Shown here: in pieces, positions 1 to 8,837 of the stretch | Numbering within the stretch: position 1 is the stretch's first letter | Layout: the number at the start of each line of letters is the position of its first letter | Assembly: GCA_018831265.1 (NCBI GenBank) | Contig: JAHJCO010000005.1 | Span: 1-64,000 of the forward strand | Length of the DNA: 64,000 bases | DNA from: Actinomycetota bacterium | GTDB lineage: Bacteria > Actinomycetota > Geothermincolia > Fen-727 > Anoxymicrobiaceae | Direction: 5' to 3' | Notes under the pieces: generated by a model | The model's database searches: none | Told to the model about the DNA's origin: nothing | The model's input: the letters and a program-made list of their open reading frames with translations, nothing else | Position numbers and translations under genes: made by a program

Positions 1-162
1 ACGATTAGTCCCTTTGCTCAGTAGCTAGTTACTACATGAAAGAAAACCTCAGACCATTTTTTGCATTACATCCGGAATCCCGAGTTACAGGCAATAATGA
101 AAAAAATGGTCTGAGGTTTTCTTTCATTTTCAACCTTGTGGCTGAGCAAGGGGACTAATCGT
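1..162. repeat. Composite inverted-repeat element (REPIN-like), copy 1
   Basis: The outer arms (1-21 and 142-162) are reverse complements with one mismatch. Nested inside are two 29-nt units (37-65 and 98-126) in inverted orientation, each containing the core CCTCAGACC or its complement GGTCTGAGG. The same 29-nt unit recurs at about 15.0, 24.1 and 47.0 kb. The element lies downstream of the leftward glycosyltransferase gene and could act as a transcript-end hairpin. Because the left arm begins at base 1, the element may continue outside the window. Confidence 0.85.
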
Positions 163-173
163 ATCTCTGAATA

Positions 174-221
174 CCAGGGCTAATACTTCAGGCCTAATGT
201 GCCTGGCACGGTATTAGCTGG
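174..221. repeat. Hairpin with GTGCCTGGCAC core at gene end
   Basis: Arms CCAG..GCTAATAC and GTATTAG.CTGG flank a loop containing GTGCCTGGCAC, itself a palindrome. The right arm overlaps the TAA stop codon of the leftward glycosyltransferase. The GTGCC(T/A)GGCAC core recurs at 24.03 and 42.13 kb. Possible terminator or REP-like sequence. Confidence 0.6.
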
Positions 222-1419
222 TGACGACTTCGAGGAGGACCTTTTCGAGGATCTCGACTCCGTGCTGCCAGGAGAACTTCTCCTCCATGAGCAGCCTGGC
301 GTTCGCCGCGATGCGCGAAGCCGCCTCCCCGTCCCGCAGCAACCGGACCGCCTCCGCCGCGAGGCTCACCGGGGTCTCAGCCAGAACCATGTTCTCCCCA
401 TCGAGCGCGGGAAGCCCCTCCGCCCCCAGGGAGGTCGATACCACGGGGACGCCGGAGGCCATCGCTTCGAGTACCTTGCCCCTGAAGCCCCCGCCCATCC
501 GGACCGGGCAGATGAACACGTCGCTCTCGGCGAAGTACGGCTGCACCTCGTCCACGGTCCCCGTCAGCACGATGGAGGGATCGCGCCGGGCCAGCTCCTG
601 CATGTCGGGGGTCGGTCCGCGCCCCACCACAAGGAAGCGGCAGTCAGGCACCTCCCTCTTGAGGCGTGGCCAGCCCTCCGTCGCGAACCAGACCATCGCG
701 TCGCGGTTGGGGTCGTGCAGGTAGTTCCCGAGGAACATCACCGTGGGCGGACCCGGGGGGCGCTCCACGGGGCGGAACCCCTCGGTGTCGACGCCGTGCG
801 GGACCACCGAGATGTCCAGACCGGGCCTGATGACGAGCAGCTCGTCCCTGCCTTCCTCGGTCAGGGTCAGCACCTTGTCGGCGTCTGCGTACATGTCGAA
901 CTCGAACTCCTTGAGCCCCTTGAGCTGGAGGCAGGCGGCGAGGCCCTCCCTGCTCAGACCCTGCACCTGCCGGACCTTGCGCCTTGCCAGGTAGTAGCAC
1001 TCGTGCACGGACATCACCCGCCTGATGCCCTCCAGGTCCGGGTTCCGGTACAGGTATTGGGCTACCATCGAGTACTCGGAAACCGCCACGTCATAGGCCC
1101 GGTCGCGCACCATGACCCGGATGGCTTCGTACATCTCCTCGGAGTAGTTGAGCATGAAGTAGGGCGGTACCGGGCCGAGGCAGAAGTCTCTGGCCCGCCG
1201 CATCGCTCCCCGCCGCGGGACGGGGGGGACGAGGCGCAGGTCCTCGCAGTAGCGGGCGATGGACTCGACCTGCTCTGGGCTCGGCTCGTACGGCTTGAAG
1301 GCCACCAGGGATACGGCGTGCCCCGCGCGCGCCAGGTACTTCACGCGGTTGTATATGATGATGGGCCCGCCTATGACCCTGCTGTGGGGGAACTCCTTCA
1401 CCACGAACAGTATGTTCAT
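214..1419 (-). CDS. GT4-family glycosyltransferase (GT-B fold)
   Basis: A 401-residue cytoplasmic glycosyltransferase, probably transferring a nucleotide-activated sugar to a lipid-linked or surface glycan. The N-terminus has the usual GT-B start (NILFVVKEFPHS, then a GG loop at PHSRVIGGP). The C-terminal donor domain has VMFLGNYLHDPN and the motif GGFRGKVLEAMASGVPVVST, typical of the subgroup whose donor-site glutamate lies in KVLEAMA. The ATG at 1419 is preceded by GGAGGT at good spacing; an upstream in-frame start adds 12 non-conserved residues. It stands alone on the minus strand, divergent from a zinc-ribbon gene and separated from the main glycan cluster by about 20 kb. Donor and acceptor cannot be read from sequence. 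Confidence 0.85.
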   Translation of the reverse strand: MNILFVVKEFPHSRVIGGPIIIYNRVKYLARAGHAVSLVAFKPYEPSPEQVESIARYCEDLRLVPPVPRRGAMRRARDFCLGPVPPYFMLNYSEEMYEAIRVMVRDRAYDVAVSEYSMVAQYLYRNPDLEGIRRVMSVHECYYLARRKVRQVQGLSREGLAACLQLKGLKEFEFDMYADADKVLTLTEEGRDELLVIRPGLDISVVPHGVDTEGFRPVERPPGPPTVMFLGNYLHDPNRDAMVWFATEGWPRLKREVPDCRFLVVGRGPTPDMQELARRDPSIVLTGTVDEVQPYFAESDVFICPVRMGGGFRGKVLEAMASGVPVVSTSLGAEGLPALDGENMVLAETPVSLAAEAVRLLRDGEAASRIAANARLLMEEKFSWQHGVEILEKVLLEVVTS

Positions 1420-1492
1420 GCTCGCTGGATACCTCCGGCGTTCCGGCCCGGCCACCTGCGATGCCGAACTGGTGGACGGGCAGACTGTCAGC

Positions 1493-1560
1493 GCAAATCA
1501 TATACGGAGGGGTTCCCGAAGTGAAGCGAGGGGCGGCCAAGCGGGTGTCGCGTGCCTGAG
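1493..1560 (-). promoter_or_regulatory. Upstream region of the GT4 gene sharing blocks with the 10.2-kb leader
   Basis: On the minus strand, blocks CGCGACACCCG and CGGGAACCCC precede a TATGAT-like -10 (near 1496-1503). The same two blocks occur at 10259-10286, again just upstream of a -10-like TATAAT for a leftward gene. No good -35 hexamer is visible. The element may be regulatory or simply another dispersed repeat. Confidence 0.3.
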
Positions 1561-1648
1561 GCAATCTCGATCGCGGTACTCAAGAAGAGGAGCCTGGAAG
1601 CCGAGGTAGTAGAATATCCCAGAGCGGTCTGACCAGGGAGGTAGCGGT

Positions 1649-2089
1649 ATGGAGTGTACGAGCTGTGGCGCGGAGGTGGACGAGCAGAAGTTCTTCTGTC
1701 CCGAGTGCAAGGAACCACTGAAGGACGAAGGAGATATCCTGCCGGCACGGGGAGAAGGGGAACCTCCGGGCGCCGGACGCGCCGCCGCGCCTTATGAGCC
1801 CGCGGCCGTCGAGGAGACGCCTGCCGAGACCGCGAAGACGGCGCCGTGGTCGATCGCCTCACACAGGCTGTTCAGCCGCTCCCTGCTGCTGCGCATAGCC
1901 ATCACCGTGGCCATCCTGCTGGTATTGATACTGGGCCTTGTGTTGATGGCGTCGCTGAAGAACCGCTCCGACGAGAAGACCCCCCGGCTACCCCTCCAGC
2001 CGGAGGAGTTGAGCCGCCGCGTGCCCTCCTACAGGAGCAGCGTGAAGGCGAGGACCGCGACGACCACCGCGAAGATTATCACCCCGTAG
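1649..2089 (+). CDS. Small zinc-ribbon, single-pass membrane protein
   Basis: A 146-residue protein of unknown function. The N-terminus is a zinc ribbon with Cys3-x2-Cys6 and Cys17-x2-Cys20. A low-complexity Pro/Ala/Glu linker follows, then one transmembrane helix at about residues 79-101 and a short basic tail. The ATG follows GGGAGGT at good spacing. Its last 61 bases overlap, on the opposite strand, the 3' end of the last antiporter-like gene, so the two genes converge and overlap. Proteins of this layout are common in actinobacteria and are usually unassigned; a sensor or membrane-adaptor role is only a guess. Confidence 0.75.
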   Translation: MECTSCGAEVDEQKFFCPECKEPLKDEGDILPARGEGEPPGAGRAAAPYEPAAVEETPAETAKTAPWSIASHRLFSRSLLLRIAITVAILLVLILGLVLMASLKNRSDEKTPRLPLQPEELSRRVPSYRSSVKARTATTTAKIITP

Positions 2090-4110
2090 ACGATATCGCC
2101 GGTGAACTGGACCGCCCGCACGTAGGCGGTGAACCCCGATATGTCCATGGGCAGTCCCGCTATGCGGTCGAACCCCTCCCGCCGGGCCCGGCGGTATTCC
2201 TGGTTCGCGTAGCGCCACAGGTCGAGAAGGTACTCCGCCCTCGTCCTGGCCAGCGGGTAGTACTTGGCCCTGAGCTGCCCGTAGCGGCGCGACCCGGCGA
2301 AGCACAGCCTCAGGAACCCGACCTCGGTACGAGTGTAGTAGTAATCCACGCCCGCGGCCTCCGGGAGCCTCAGGCGGAACAGGTCCCAGCGGCGCATCAC
2401 CAGGAAAAAAGTGACCCCGATGGCCAGCGGCGGCAGGATGGCGAGCATGTTGTCGAGCGTGTAGAACTTCAACTCCCCGAGGTGGGCCACGGCGTGGGAA
2501 TCCAGGCCGATGAACACCCTCAGGGCGGGGATGATGAAGGTGCGCATGAACCACCCGGGAAAGAGCCCGACGGCCAGAACCATTGCCGCAAGCGCGCCCA
2601 TGGCTACGCGCATGAAAGCGGGCACCTCCCTGGCATGGGCGGCGTGCGCGGAGCGCTGGTGACCGAAGAAGGTCAGACCGATGAGCTTCGCGATGTAGCA
2701 GATCGTCCCGCCGGCGGTGATCATGAACACGACGTCGACCACGCGCAGCCAAGCCGCGCCGCCGGCCACGTTGAGCGCTTCTATCTCCGCGTGGTGCAGC
2801 AGGGTTTTTGAGACGAAGCCGTTGAAGGCGGTGATGCCCATTATCCCGAGCCCGCCGATGAGGGTGAAGGCGAAGGTGAATGGCATCTTCCGCCACAGGC
2901 CTCCCAGCTTCGTCATTTCGAGCTCATGGGTCGCGTAGTAGACCGCACCCACACCGAGGAAGAGCAGGGCCTTGAAGAAGGCGTGGTTCAGTATGTGGTA
3001 CAAGGCGCCTGCCAGCCCGATGCCTCCCTCGGGGCCCAGGTAAGCGCCGACCCCCACGCCCAGCAGGATGAAGCCCATCTGGCTGATGCTGGAGTAGGCC
3101 AACAGCCGCTTGACGTTGTCCTGGACCAGTGCCAGGACCATACCGGTGACCATGGTGAGCAGGGCAAGGAGGATGATCACCCAGCCCAGGTCGTGCAGGT
3201 ACCGCCAGGAGCCGGTCAGGTGCTCGGTCGCCGGGGCCTCCGTCGCATACCGGGTGGCCAGCCTCGCGACGTGCTCGGTCGCGGGCGTCTGGAAGGTCTG
3301 CACTATCCTCAGGAAACCGAACGCTCCCGCCTTTATCATGACGCCCGAGAGCAGGGCGCTGGCGGGCGAAGGGGCCGCGGGGTGCGCAAGGGGGAGCCAC
3401 ACGTGGAGGGGGACCATGCCGGCCTTGATCCCGAAGCCGAACATCATGAATCCCGCGACGATGAAACAGGAGCCGGTGGTCAGGTATGCGCTCTCGGGGC
3501 GGGCGGTGAACCCCAGGACCCCCGCGTAGTTCGAGTAGAGCAGCACGCCCAGCAGCAGGCTCAAGCCCCCGTACACGGCCATGAATATGTACTTGACGCC
3601 CGCCCGCCTGGCCTCGTAGGTCCGGCTGTGGACCACCAGCGGGTAGGCGGCGAGCCCCATGATCTCGAAGAAGACGAACAGGCTGAAGAAGTCCGCGGAG
3701 AGGAACACCCCCAGGCAGGCCGCCTCGGACAGCAGCATGAAGACGAAGAAGGAGGTCCTCCGTTCCTCGTGCCCGATGTAATTGAAGGAGTACAGGGTGG
3801 CGGCGAGCCAGACCGCCGACGCTACCAGGGCGAAGAGGAGGCCCATCTGGTCGGTTGCCAACCGGAAGTCGCCCAGGAAGATGTCCAGGTTCAACTCCGC
3901 GACGCTGTGCTCCGATATCACGGTCGGGTACATCGCAACGCAGACCGCGAAGGCGCCGGCCGCGAACGTCACCGCCAGCCAGTTGCGGACCTTCTCGGCA
4001 CGGTCGCCCACCGCCAGCACCACGAACATGCCGACGAGCGGGACCAGCACCGCCACACCCGGCAGCACCGACTTCACCGTGGCCGAACCGGCCTCATGAA
4101 CCAGCATCAT
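2029..4110 (-). CDS. ND5/MrpA-N-like proton-conducting antiporter subunit (third copy)
   Basis: A 693-residue integral membrane protein of the NuoL/ND5-MrpA/MrpD family (Proton_antipo_M). It keeps the family's ion-pathway residues: Glu149 in FFEIMGLAAYP, Lys229 in IKAGMVPLHVWLP and Lys260 in SGVMIKAGAFG. It is longer than the other two copies because of a C-terminal extension: a charged amphipathic segment (about 580-665) followed by one more helix, resembling the lateral-helix end of NuoL/HyfB proteins. It is the last gene of the antiporter operon, starting ATG-ATG 10 bp after the preceding stop. It probably replaces the N-terminal ND5 part of a canonical MrpA. Its 3' end overlaps the convergent zinc-ribbon gene. 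Confidence 0.85.
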   Translation of the reverse strand: MMLVHEAGSATVKSVLPGVAVLVPLVGMFVVLAVGDRAEKVRNWLAVTFAAGAFAVCVAMYPTVISEHSVAELNLDIFLGDFRLATDQMGLLFALVASAVWLAATLYSFNYIGHEERRTSFFVFMLLSEAACLGVFLSADFFSLFVFFEIMGLAAYPLVVHSRTYEARRAGVKYIFMAVYGGLSLLLGVLLYSNYAGVLGFTARPESAYLTTGSCFIVAGFMMFGFGIKAGMVPLHVWLPLAHPAAPSPASALLSGVMIKAGAFGFLRIVQTFQTPATEHVARLATRYATEAPATEHLTGSWRYLHDLGWVIILLALLTMVTGMVLALVQDNVKRLLAYSSISQMGFILLGVGVGAYLGPEGGIGLAGALYHILNHAFFKALLFLGVGAVYYATHELEMTKLGGLWRKMPFTFAFTLIGGLGIMGITAFNGFVSKTLLHHAEIEALNVAGGAAWLRVVDVVFMITAGGTICYIAKLIGLTFFGHQRSAHAAHAREVPAFMRVAMGALAAMVLAVGLFPGWFMRTFIIPALRVFIGLDSHAVAHLGELKFYTLDNMLAILPPLAIGVTFFLVMRRWDLFRLRLPEAAGVDYYYTRTEVGFLRLCFAGSRRYGQLRAKYYPLARTRAEYLLDLWRYANQEYRRARREGFDRIAGLPMDISGFTAYVRAVQFTGDIVYGVIIFAVVVAVLAFTLLL

Positions 4111-4120
4111 GGTGATTCCC

Positions 4121-5596
4121 TCAGAAGACGGCGTTCACGACGACCTTGACAAGTGAGTAGGGTAACCCCGGAACGGTCACGAAGATGCCCAGGACTATGA
4201 CCATGACCCCGCAGACCAGGGTGGGAATGAGCATGCTCGGCCTCGTCTCCCGTTTCGAGAACTTGATCGTCTCCTTGCTCTTGAAGAAAGCCAGGTAGAC
4301 TATCGGCAGGTAGTAGACCGCGTTGAGGAGCGCGCTTATCAGCAGCACCACGATGAAGTATCCGCGGTGCGCCTGGATGGCCCCGAGCCCCAGCTCCCAC
4401 TTGGTTATGAACCCGCAGGTCGCGGGCGTGCCCATCATGGCCAGCGCGGCGATGGAGAACGCCATCATGGTGAGAGGAAGCTTCGAGCCGACCCCCTCCA
4501 TGTCCGCGATGTCGCGTTTACCGGTCTCGTGGATGATTATCCCGGCGCAGAGGAACAGCGTACCCTTCATGAAGGCGTGGTGGGCTATCTGCAGCAGACC
4601 CCCCACGGCGCCGTCGGGGGAGAGCAGGAACAGGCCCAGGATTATGTATGAGACCTGTGCCACGCTGGAGTAGGCGAGCCGCCGTTTGAGGTCCGTCTGC
4701 GGTATGGCGAACAGCGAGGCGACGATGATGGTGAAGCTGGCCACGTACAGCATGGGCAGGCCGACCCCGAGCTCGCGCAGCAGCTTGATACCGAACACGT
4801 CGTAGAGGACCCGGATTATGCCGAAGGCCCCCACCTTGAGCAGGACCCCGGAGAGCAGGGCGCTGGCCGGAGCCGGAGCGGCCGGGTGAGCGTCCGGTAC
4901 CCAGCCGTGCAGGGGCATAATGCAGGCCTTGACCCCGAAGCCAAGCATGTACACCGAGAAGATGGTCAGCAGCACCGGCTTGCTCACCTTGGCCAGGCTC
5001 AGCGTGCCGTGGCCCAGGAAGGAGAGCGTGTCTCCGTAGAAGTACTGCATGAGGACCGCGGCCAGGATCACGGCCCCCGCGCTGATCGAGTAGATCAGGT
5101 ACTTGAGGCCCGCGCGCCTGGCCAGCGCGGTCTCCTCGTGGATGATCAGCGGATAGGTGGCAAGGCTCATCAGCTCGTAGAAGATGAACAGGGTGAACAT
5201 GTTGGCCGAGAAGGCAACGCCCAGGCAGAACGAGAGGTTGAGCGCGAGGAAGCAGTAGTAGCGGGTGTGGCGCTCGTGGATGTACCCCAGCGAGTACACG
5301 CCGGCCGCTATCCACAGGACGGCGAGCAGCAGCCCGAAGTAGAAGCCGACGGTGTCGATCCTGAAGGCGAGGTCTATGCCGGGGACCACCCTCACCAGGT
5401 GCTGGCGCACGACCCCCCCGTCGAGAGCGATCCCGTACATGGGCAGGATCAGCAGGCCGGTCGCCACCGTGATGGCGGTATAGAGGCCCCTTGACGTCCT
5501 GGGTCTGCTCCGCGCCCAAAGGGCCGCCACCAGCAGCGTCAGCCACGGCGTGAACACGATTATCGACGGAAGCACCGAACTGGTCACCTTGCCCAA
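4121..5596 (-). CDS. MrpD/NuoN-like antiporter subunit (second copy)
   Basis: A 491-residue polytopic membrane protein of the Proton_antipo_M family. The expected pathway residues are present: Glu141 in FIFYELMSLATYP, Lys223 in GVKACIMPLHGWVPDAHP and Lys254 in SGVLLKVGAFG. It lacks the long C-terminal helix of the neighbouring 693-residue copy. The start is a TTG at 5596 with GGGAGG a few bases upstream; an ATG just upstream is out of frame. Only 12 bp separate it from the gene before it and 10 bp from the gene after it, so it is co-transcribed with the Mrp operon. It probably forms one of three stacked ion-translocating modules. Confidence 0.85.
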   Translation of the reverse strand: MGKVTSSVLPSIIVFTPWLTLLVAALWARSRPRTSRGLYTAITVATGLLILPMYGIALDGGVVRQHLVRVVPGIDLAFRIDTVGFYFGLLLAVLWIAAGVYSLGYIHERHTRYYCFLALNLSFCLGVAFSANMFTLFIFYELMSLATYPLIIHEETALARRAGLKYLIYSISAGAVILAAVLMQYFYGDTLSFLGHGTLSLAKVSKPVLLTIFSVYMLGFGVKACIMPLHGWVPDAHPAAPAPASALLSGVLLKVGAFGIIRVLYDVFGIKLLRELGVGLPMLYVASFTIIVASLFAIPQTDLKRRLAYSSVAQVSYIILGLFLLSPDGAVGGLLQIAHHAFMKGTLFLCAGIIIHETGKRDIADMEGVGSKLPLTMMAFSIAALAMMGTPATCGFITKWELGLGAIQAHRGYFIVVLLISALLNAVYYLPIVYLAFFKSKETIKFSKRETRPSMLIPTLVCGVMVIVLGIFVTVPGLPYSLVKVVVNAVF

Positions 5597-5608
5597 AACA
5601 TCCTCCCT

Positions 5609-7114
5609 TTACCTGGCCAGAAGCACCCGGGCCGCGTTGCTCAGTGTGGGCATGAGAAGGGCCGAGAAGATCCCGAAGAACACGGTGCCCGCGGCCAGCA
5701 GCGTTACCGGGATAAGCATGGTCATGGGGCCCTCGTCCATCTTCGCCCCGACGTTGCTGCCCGTGAAGAACATGTAGTAGACGACCTTGAAGCAGTACAC
5801 CGCCGAAAGCATGCTCCCGAAGAGCGCGAGGACGACCTGGATGTACTGGGACTGCTGGAGGCAGCCGTACAGGATGTTCCACTTGGCGATGAAGCCCGCC
5901 GAGGGCGGGAGACCGACGATGGAAAGGGACGCGATCGCGAAGGCACCGGCGGTCACGGGCATGCTGCGCCCCAGTCCCTTCAGGTCGTCGATTCGCCGGA
6001 AGCCGTGCTTGTAGATGATGATGCCGGCGACGAGGAAGAAGCAGCCCTTGCCCATGGCGTGGGCGACTATGTTGAACAGGCCTCCCGCGAACCCCTGGAC
6101 CGAGAGGACGCTGATACCCAGCACGATGTACCCGACGTGCACCACCGAGGAGTAGGCGATCATCACCTTGAGGTCCGTCTGCATGATGGCCATGATCGCC
6201 GCCACCGGTATGGACAACGCCGCGGCCCAGGAGAGCACGGTCGCGAGCGCCCCCCACACCTCGGAGAAGGAGGAGAACCCCCTGCCGTAGACGGTGAAAA
6301 GGGTGCGGATTATCCCCAGGACCCCCATCTTGATGACCAGGGCCGACAGCAGCGCGCTCACGGGGGAGGGCGCGATGGAGTGCGCCTCGGGCAGCCACAC
6401 GTGGACGGGGAAGACGGCCGCCTTGACGCAGAAGCCGGCGATGAAGAATATCATCGCCGCGGCCGCCACCGGCAGGTAGGGCGAAGACGTCCTGCCCATT
6501 CGCTCCAGCACCTGGCCGATGTCCACCATGTTGAGGCTGCCGGTGACGCTGTACAGGAACGATATGGCCAGCAGGACCGTAAGGCTGGAGGTCGCCCCCA
6601 TCAACAGGTACTTGAGGGCCGCCCTTATCGCCCTGCGCTCTCCCGAGATGGCGACCAGGGCGTACGAGGTTATCGAGAAGATCTCCATGAAGACGAAGAA
6701 GTTGAAGAGGTCTCCCGTGACCGAGCAGCCGAGCATAGCGGTGAAGATCAGCAGCAGCAGCGTGTAGTAGTAGACGATACGCTGCGTCGGGATCTCCTTC
6801 TCCACGTACCGGTACGAGTACAGGAGCAGCAGTATGGACATGGCGGTGATAGTGCATGCGAGAAGGAGTCCTACCGTGTCGATGCGTATCTGTATCCCCC
6901 AGGGAGGCCGCCAACCGCTGACGTTGTAGGTGAGCGGCGCTTTCTGAGAGACCTTCCCGATCAGGGACCATGCGAGGAACGCCGTGACGGACATGCCCCC
7001 GAGCGCCCAGTAGAAGCAGATGCGCCGCTTCCACATCCCCCACAGCGGGCAGGTCGCCGCGAAGACGAGCGGGACCGCTACCAGGAGTACCGGCTGCCTG
7101 GCGGCCAGGTTCAA
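5609..7114 (-). CDS. mrpD: MrpD-like antiporter subunit (first copy)
   Basis: A 501-residue Proton_antipo_M protein with Glu144 (FVFMEIFSITSYA), Lys231 (CVKAAVFPVHVWLPEAH) and Lys262 (SALVIKMGVLG). Its position directly after the MrpC-like gene makes it the positional MrpD/MbhH. The start is a TTG whose last bases form a TTGA overlap with the MrpC stop codon, which suggests translational coupling. In Mrp and Mbh complexes this subunit carries ion translocation; here no hydrogenase or NADH module accompanies it, so a secondary Na+(or K+)/H+ antiporter driven by proton motive force is the simplest reading. Confidence 0.88.
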   Translation of the reverse strand: MNLAARQPVLLVAVPLVFAATCPLWGMWKRRICFYWALGGMSVTAFLAWSLIGKVSQKAPLTYNVSGWRPPWGIQIRIDTVGLLLACTITAMSILLLLYSYRYVEKEIPTQRIVYYYTLLLLIFTAMLGCSVTGDLFNFFVFMEIFSITSYALVAISGERRAIRAALKYLLMGATSSLTVLLAISFLYSVTGSLNMVDIGQVLERMGRTSSPYLPVAAAAMIFFIAGFCVKAAVFPVHVWLPEAHSIAPSPVSALLSALVIKMGVLGIIRTLFTVYGRGFSSFSEVWGALATVLSWAAALSIPVAAIMAIMQTDLKVMIAYSSVVHVGYIVLGISVLSVQGFAGGLFNIVAHAMGKGCFFLVAGIIIYKHGFRRIDDLKGLGRSMPVTAGAFAIASLSIVGLPPSAGFIAKWNILYGCLQQSQYIQVVLALFGSMLSAVYCFKVVYYMFFTGSNVGAKMDEGPMTMLIPVTLLAAGTVFFGIFSALLMPTLSNAARVLLAR

Positions 7115-7488
7115 AGCACGTCCCTTCCGAGGATCTCGGGGGCGTTGAGGGTGCCGTACTTCTCGTGCACGCGCAGGCAGAGGGAGAGCGCCACCGCGGT
7201 GGTGCTCACCGCCACGACGATGCCGGTGAGGATCAGCGCCTGCGGAATGGGGTTCACGACCCTGCCCGCCTCCAGCGCGTTCCTGTACCCCTCGGTGACG
7301 ATGGGGGCGACCCCGTTATCCACCATCCCCACCGACACGATGAGGAGGAACACCGAGGTCTCCATGATGTTCAGCCCGATGAGCTTCTTGATGATGTTCG
7401 GCTTGACGGTGACCGCGTAGAGCCCCATCAGGAACAGCAGGGCCGACACCACGTAGTTCAGGTTATGGAATATCCGGCTGAAGTTCAT
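7111..7488 (-). CDS. mrpC: MrpC/NuoK-like antiporter subunit
   Basis: A 125-residue, three-helix membrane protein homologous to MrpC/MnhC and NuoK. The recognisable family stretch is IIKKLIGLNIMETSVFLLIV, followed by a loop with NPIPQALILTGIVVAVS, which is a strong NuoK-family signature (PxPQALxLTxIVI). The ATG at 7488 lies 26 bases inside the upstream gene, and the stop overlaps the next start (TTGA). Together with the MrpD-like subunits it forms the membrane core of the antiporter. Confidence 0.9.
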   Translation of the reverse strand: MNFSRIFHNLNYVVSALLFLMGLYAVTVKPNIIKKLIGLNIMETSVFLLIVSVGMVDNGVAPIVTEGYRNALEAGRVVNPIPQALILTGIVVAVSTTAVALSLCLRVHEKYGTLNAPEILGRDVL

Positions 7489-8218
7489 AACGGTCCTCTC
7501 GTATCATGGCGAAGACGATGGAGATGAAGATGATCCCCCCGGCGACCCCGATCCCGATCTCGACGACCATCAGCATGAGCATGCGGATCGTCTCGGTCGC
7601 CTGGCCGTGGATACCGGGCAGCGCGTAGGTCAGGAACTCGACACCGAAGGCGAGGCCCAGGAAGCCCATGGCAAGGAATGCCAGCATGGCCGAGCTCTCC
7701 ATCGGGATGCGCGCCCCCAGCGGCATCCGGTCGGTGGACTCCGGGAGGCCGAACGCCAGAGTGAAAAGGATGATGCTGGCTCCGACTATCGCGCCACCCT
7801 GGAAGCCCCCGCCGGGCGAGGTCTCGCCGTGCAGGATGGTGTAGACGGCGAACAGTATGATAACCGGCACCGCGATGCGCACCACCGTGCGCACGATGAC
7901 GCTGCTCTTCACCTTCGAGATGTCCGCCGCGGAGCGGCTCCTGCCCCTCTTCTCCCGGTCGAGCAGGGCCACCACGGCGCACAGGGCGCTGAAGATGACC
8001 GTGACCTCCCCCATGGTGTCGTAACCGCGGTAGTTGAGGATGACGCTGGTGATGATGTTGGGGGCGCCGCCCTCCTCCTCGCCGTGCTCCAGGTACCTGG
8101 GCACCACGTGCGTCTTGTCCGGGGTGCTCCCGCTGTTCATGGGAGGCATCCTGCCGATGGTGTAGAGCAGCATGATGCCCAGGCATGCCAGCGCGGCCAC
8201 CACCAGCAGGCGCCTCAA
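7463..8218 (-). CDS. Fused MbhE-like + MrpB-like antiporter subunit
   Basis: A 251-residue membrane protein that reads as two subunits joined. Residues 1 to about 85 match the MbhE-type segment (the second part of the MrpA C-terminal region) with GAPNIITSVILNYRGYDTMG and a conserved GEVTVIF. Residues about 105-250 match MrpB/MnhB, with HGETSPGGGFQGGAIVGAS and the closing GVAGGIIFI. A short basic linker (DREKRGRSRS) joins them. The start is TTG, in a TTGA overlap with the preceding stop and preceded by GGAGGAG. In archaeal Mbh operons these are separate genes (MbhE, MbhF) and in classical Mrp the first part belongs to MrpA. Confidence 0.85.
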   Translation of the reverse strand: MRRLLVVAALACLGIMLLYTIGRMPPMNSGSTPDKTHVVPRYLEHGEEEGGAPNIITSVILNYRGYDTMGEVTVIFSALCAVVALLDREKRGRSRSAADISKVKSSVIVRTVVRIAVPVIILFAVYTILHGETSPGGGFQGGAIVGASIILFTLAFGLPESTDRMPLGARIPMESSAMLAFLAMGFLGLAFGVEFLTYALPGIHGQATETIRMLMLMVVEIGIGVAGGIIFISIVFAMIREDRYELQPDIP

Positions 8219-8502
8219 CGCTCCTCCTCCCGGGACTCACGGATGCGCCTGCGTTGCGGCTTGTCCTCCCGGCGGACCGTCTTGAAGATCGTGATGACCA
8301 GCAGGACGGTGGTGACGCCCGCGCCCACGGCGGCCTCGGTGAGAGCCAGGTCCGGCGCCCGGAGCTGGGTCCACATTATCGCCATCATCAGGCTGTAGGC
8401 GCTGAAGACGATCGCGGCGGCCAGCAGGTCGCGTATCGAGATGGCCGCGGCGGCCGTGGCAAGCAGGAATATCATGATCAGGAGATTGAGCGTCCAGTTC
8501 AT
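8215..8502 (-). CDS. DUF4040 / MbhD-like (MrpA C-terminal) subunit
   Basis: A 95-residue protein with three predicted helices and a basic, cytoplasmic C-terminus. The stretch LRAPDLALTEAAVGAGVTTV is the signature of the DUF4040/MbhD region, equivalent to the piece of MrpA after its ND5 domain. The ATG at 8502 overlaps the MrpG stop (ATGA). Its place between MrpG and the MbhE-MrpB fusion is the position of MbhD in membrane-bound hydrogenase operons. Confidence 0.85.
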   Translation of the reverse strand: MNWTLNLLIMIFLLATAAAAISIRDLLAAAIVFSAYSLMMAIMWTQLRAPDLALTEAAVGAGVTTVLLVITIFKTVRREDKPQRRRIRESREEER

Positions 8503-8837
8503 TCGTCCTCCAGGGGCCAGGGCCTCACGCCCGCCTTGTGCCACGGCACCACCCGCGTCCTGAAGGCGCTCCTGCCGATGGCGTGGCCGCACACCGCGCT
8601 GGAGAGGAGCACGAAGAACACTATGGCCAGCAGCTTCAACGTCACCATGGTGAAACCGGTCTGGATCATCAGGGCGAGTGTCACCGAGCAGGCGCCCAGC
8701 GTGTCGCACTTCGTCGAGGGGTGGAGCCTGGAGTAGAGGTCGGGGCAGCGCAGCAGCCCGGTCGTGCCGACCACGAAGAAGTACAGGCCGATGAGCCCGA
8801 AGATAACGGACAGGGTGTTACGTACCGCTCCGACCAA
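8499..8837 (-). CDS. mrpG: MrpG/MnhG-like antiporter subunit
   Basis: A 112-residue membrane protein of the PhaG/MnhG/YufB family. The diagnostic stretch is GLLRCPDLYSRLHPSTKCDT, following a first helix and followed by two more. It overlaps the MrpF gene by 20 bases and the next gene by an ATGA junction. In Mrp complexes MrpG is a small membrane subunit needed for assembly and activity. Confidence 0.9.
   Translation of the reverse strand: MVGAVRNTLSVIFGLIGLYFFVVGTTGLLRCPDLYSRLHPSTKCDTLGACSVTLALMIQTGFTMVTLKLLAIVFFVLLSSAVCGHAIGRSAFRTRVVPWHKAGVRPWPLEDE

Noticed and set aside
1-162. Insertion sequence or MITE with target-site duplication
   Set aside because: There is no transposase, and no convincing direct repeat of a few bases flanks the element; the left boundary may lie outside the window.
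4518-7043. An 841-codon open frame overlapping the second and third antiporter-like genes in another frame of the same strand
   Set aside because: It is rich in Arg, Gly, Pro and His with no hydrophobic pattern and no recognisable motif, whereas the overlapping frames match known membrane subunits. High GC produces such long shadow frames throughout the window.
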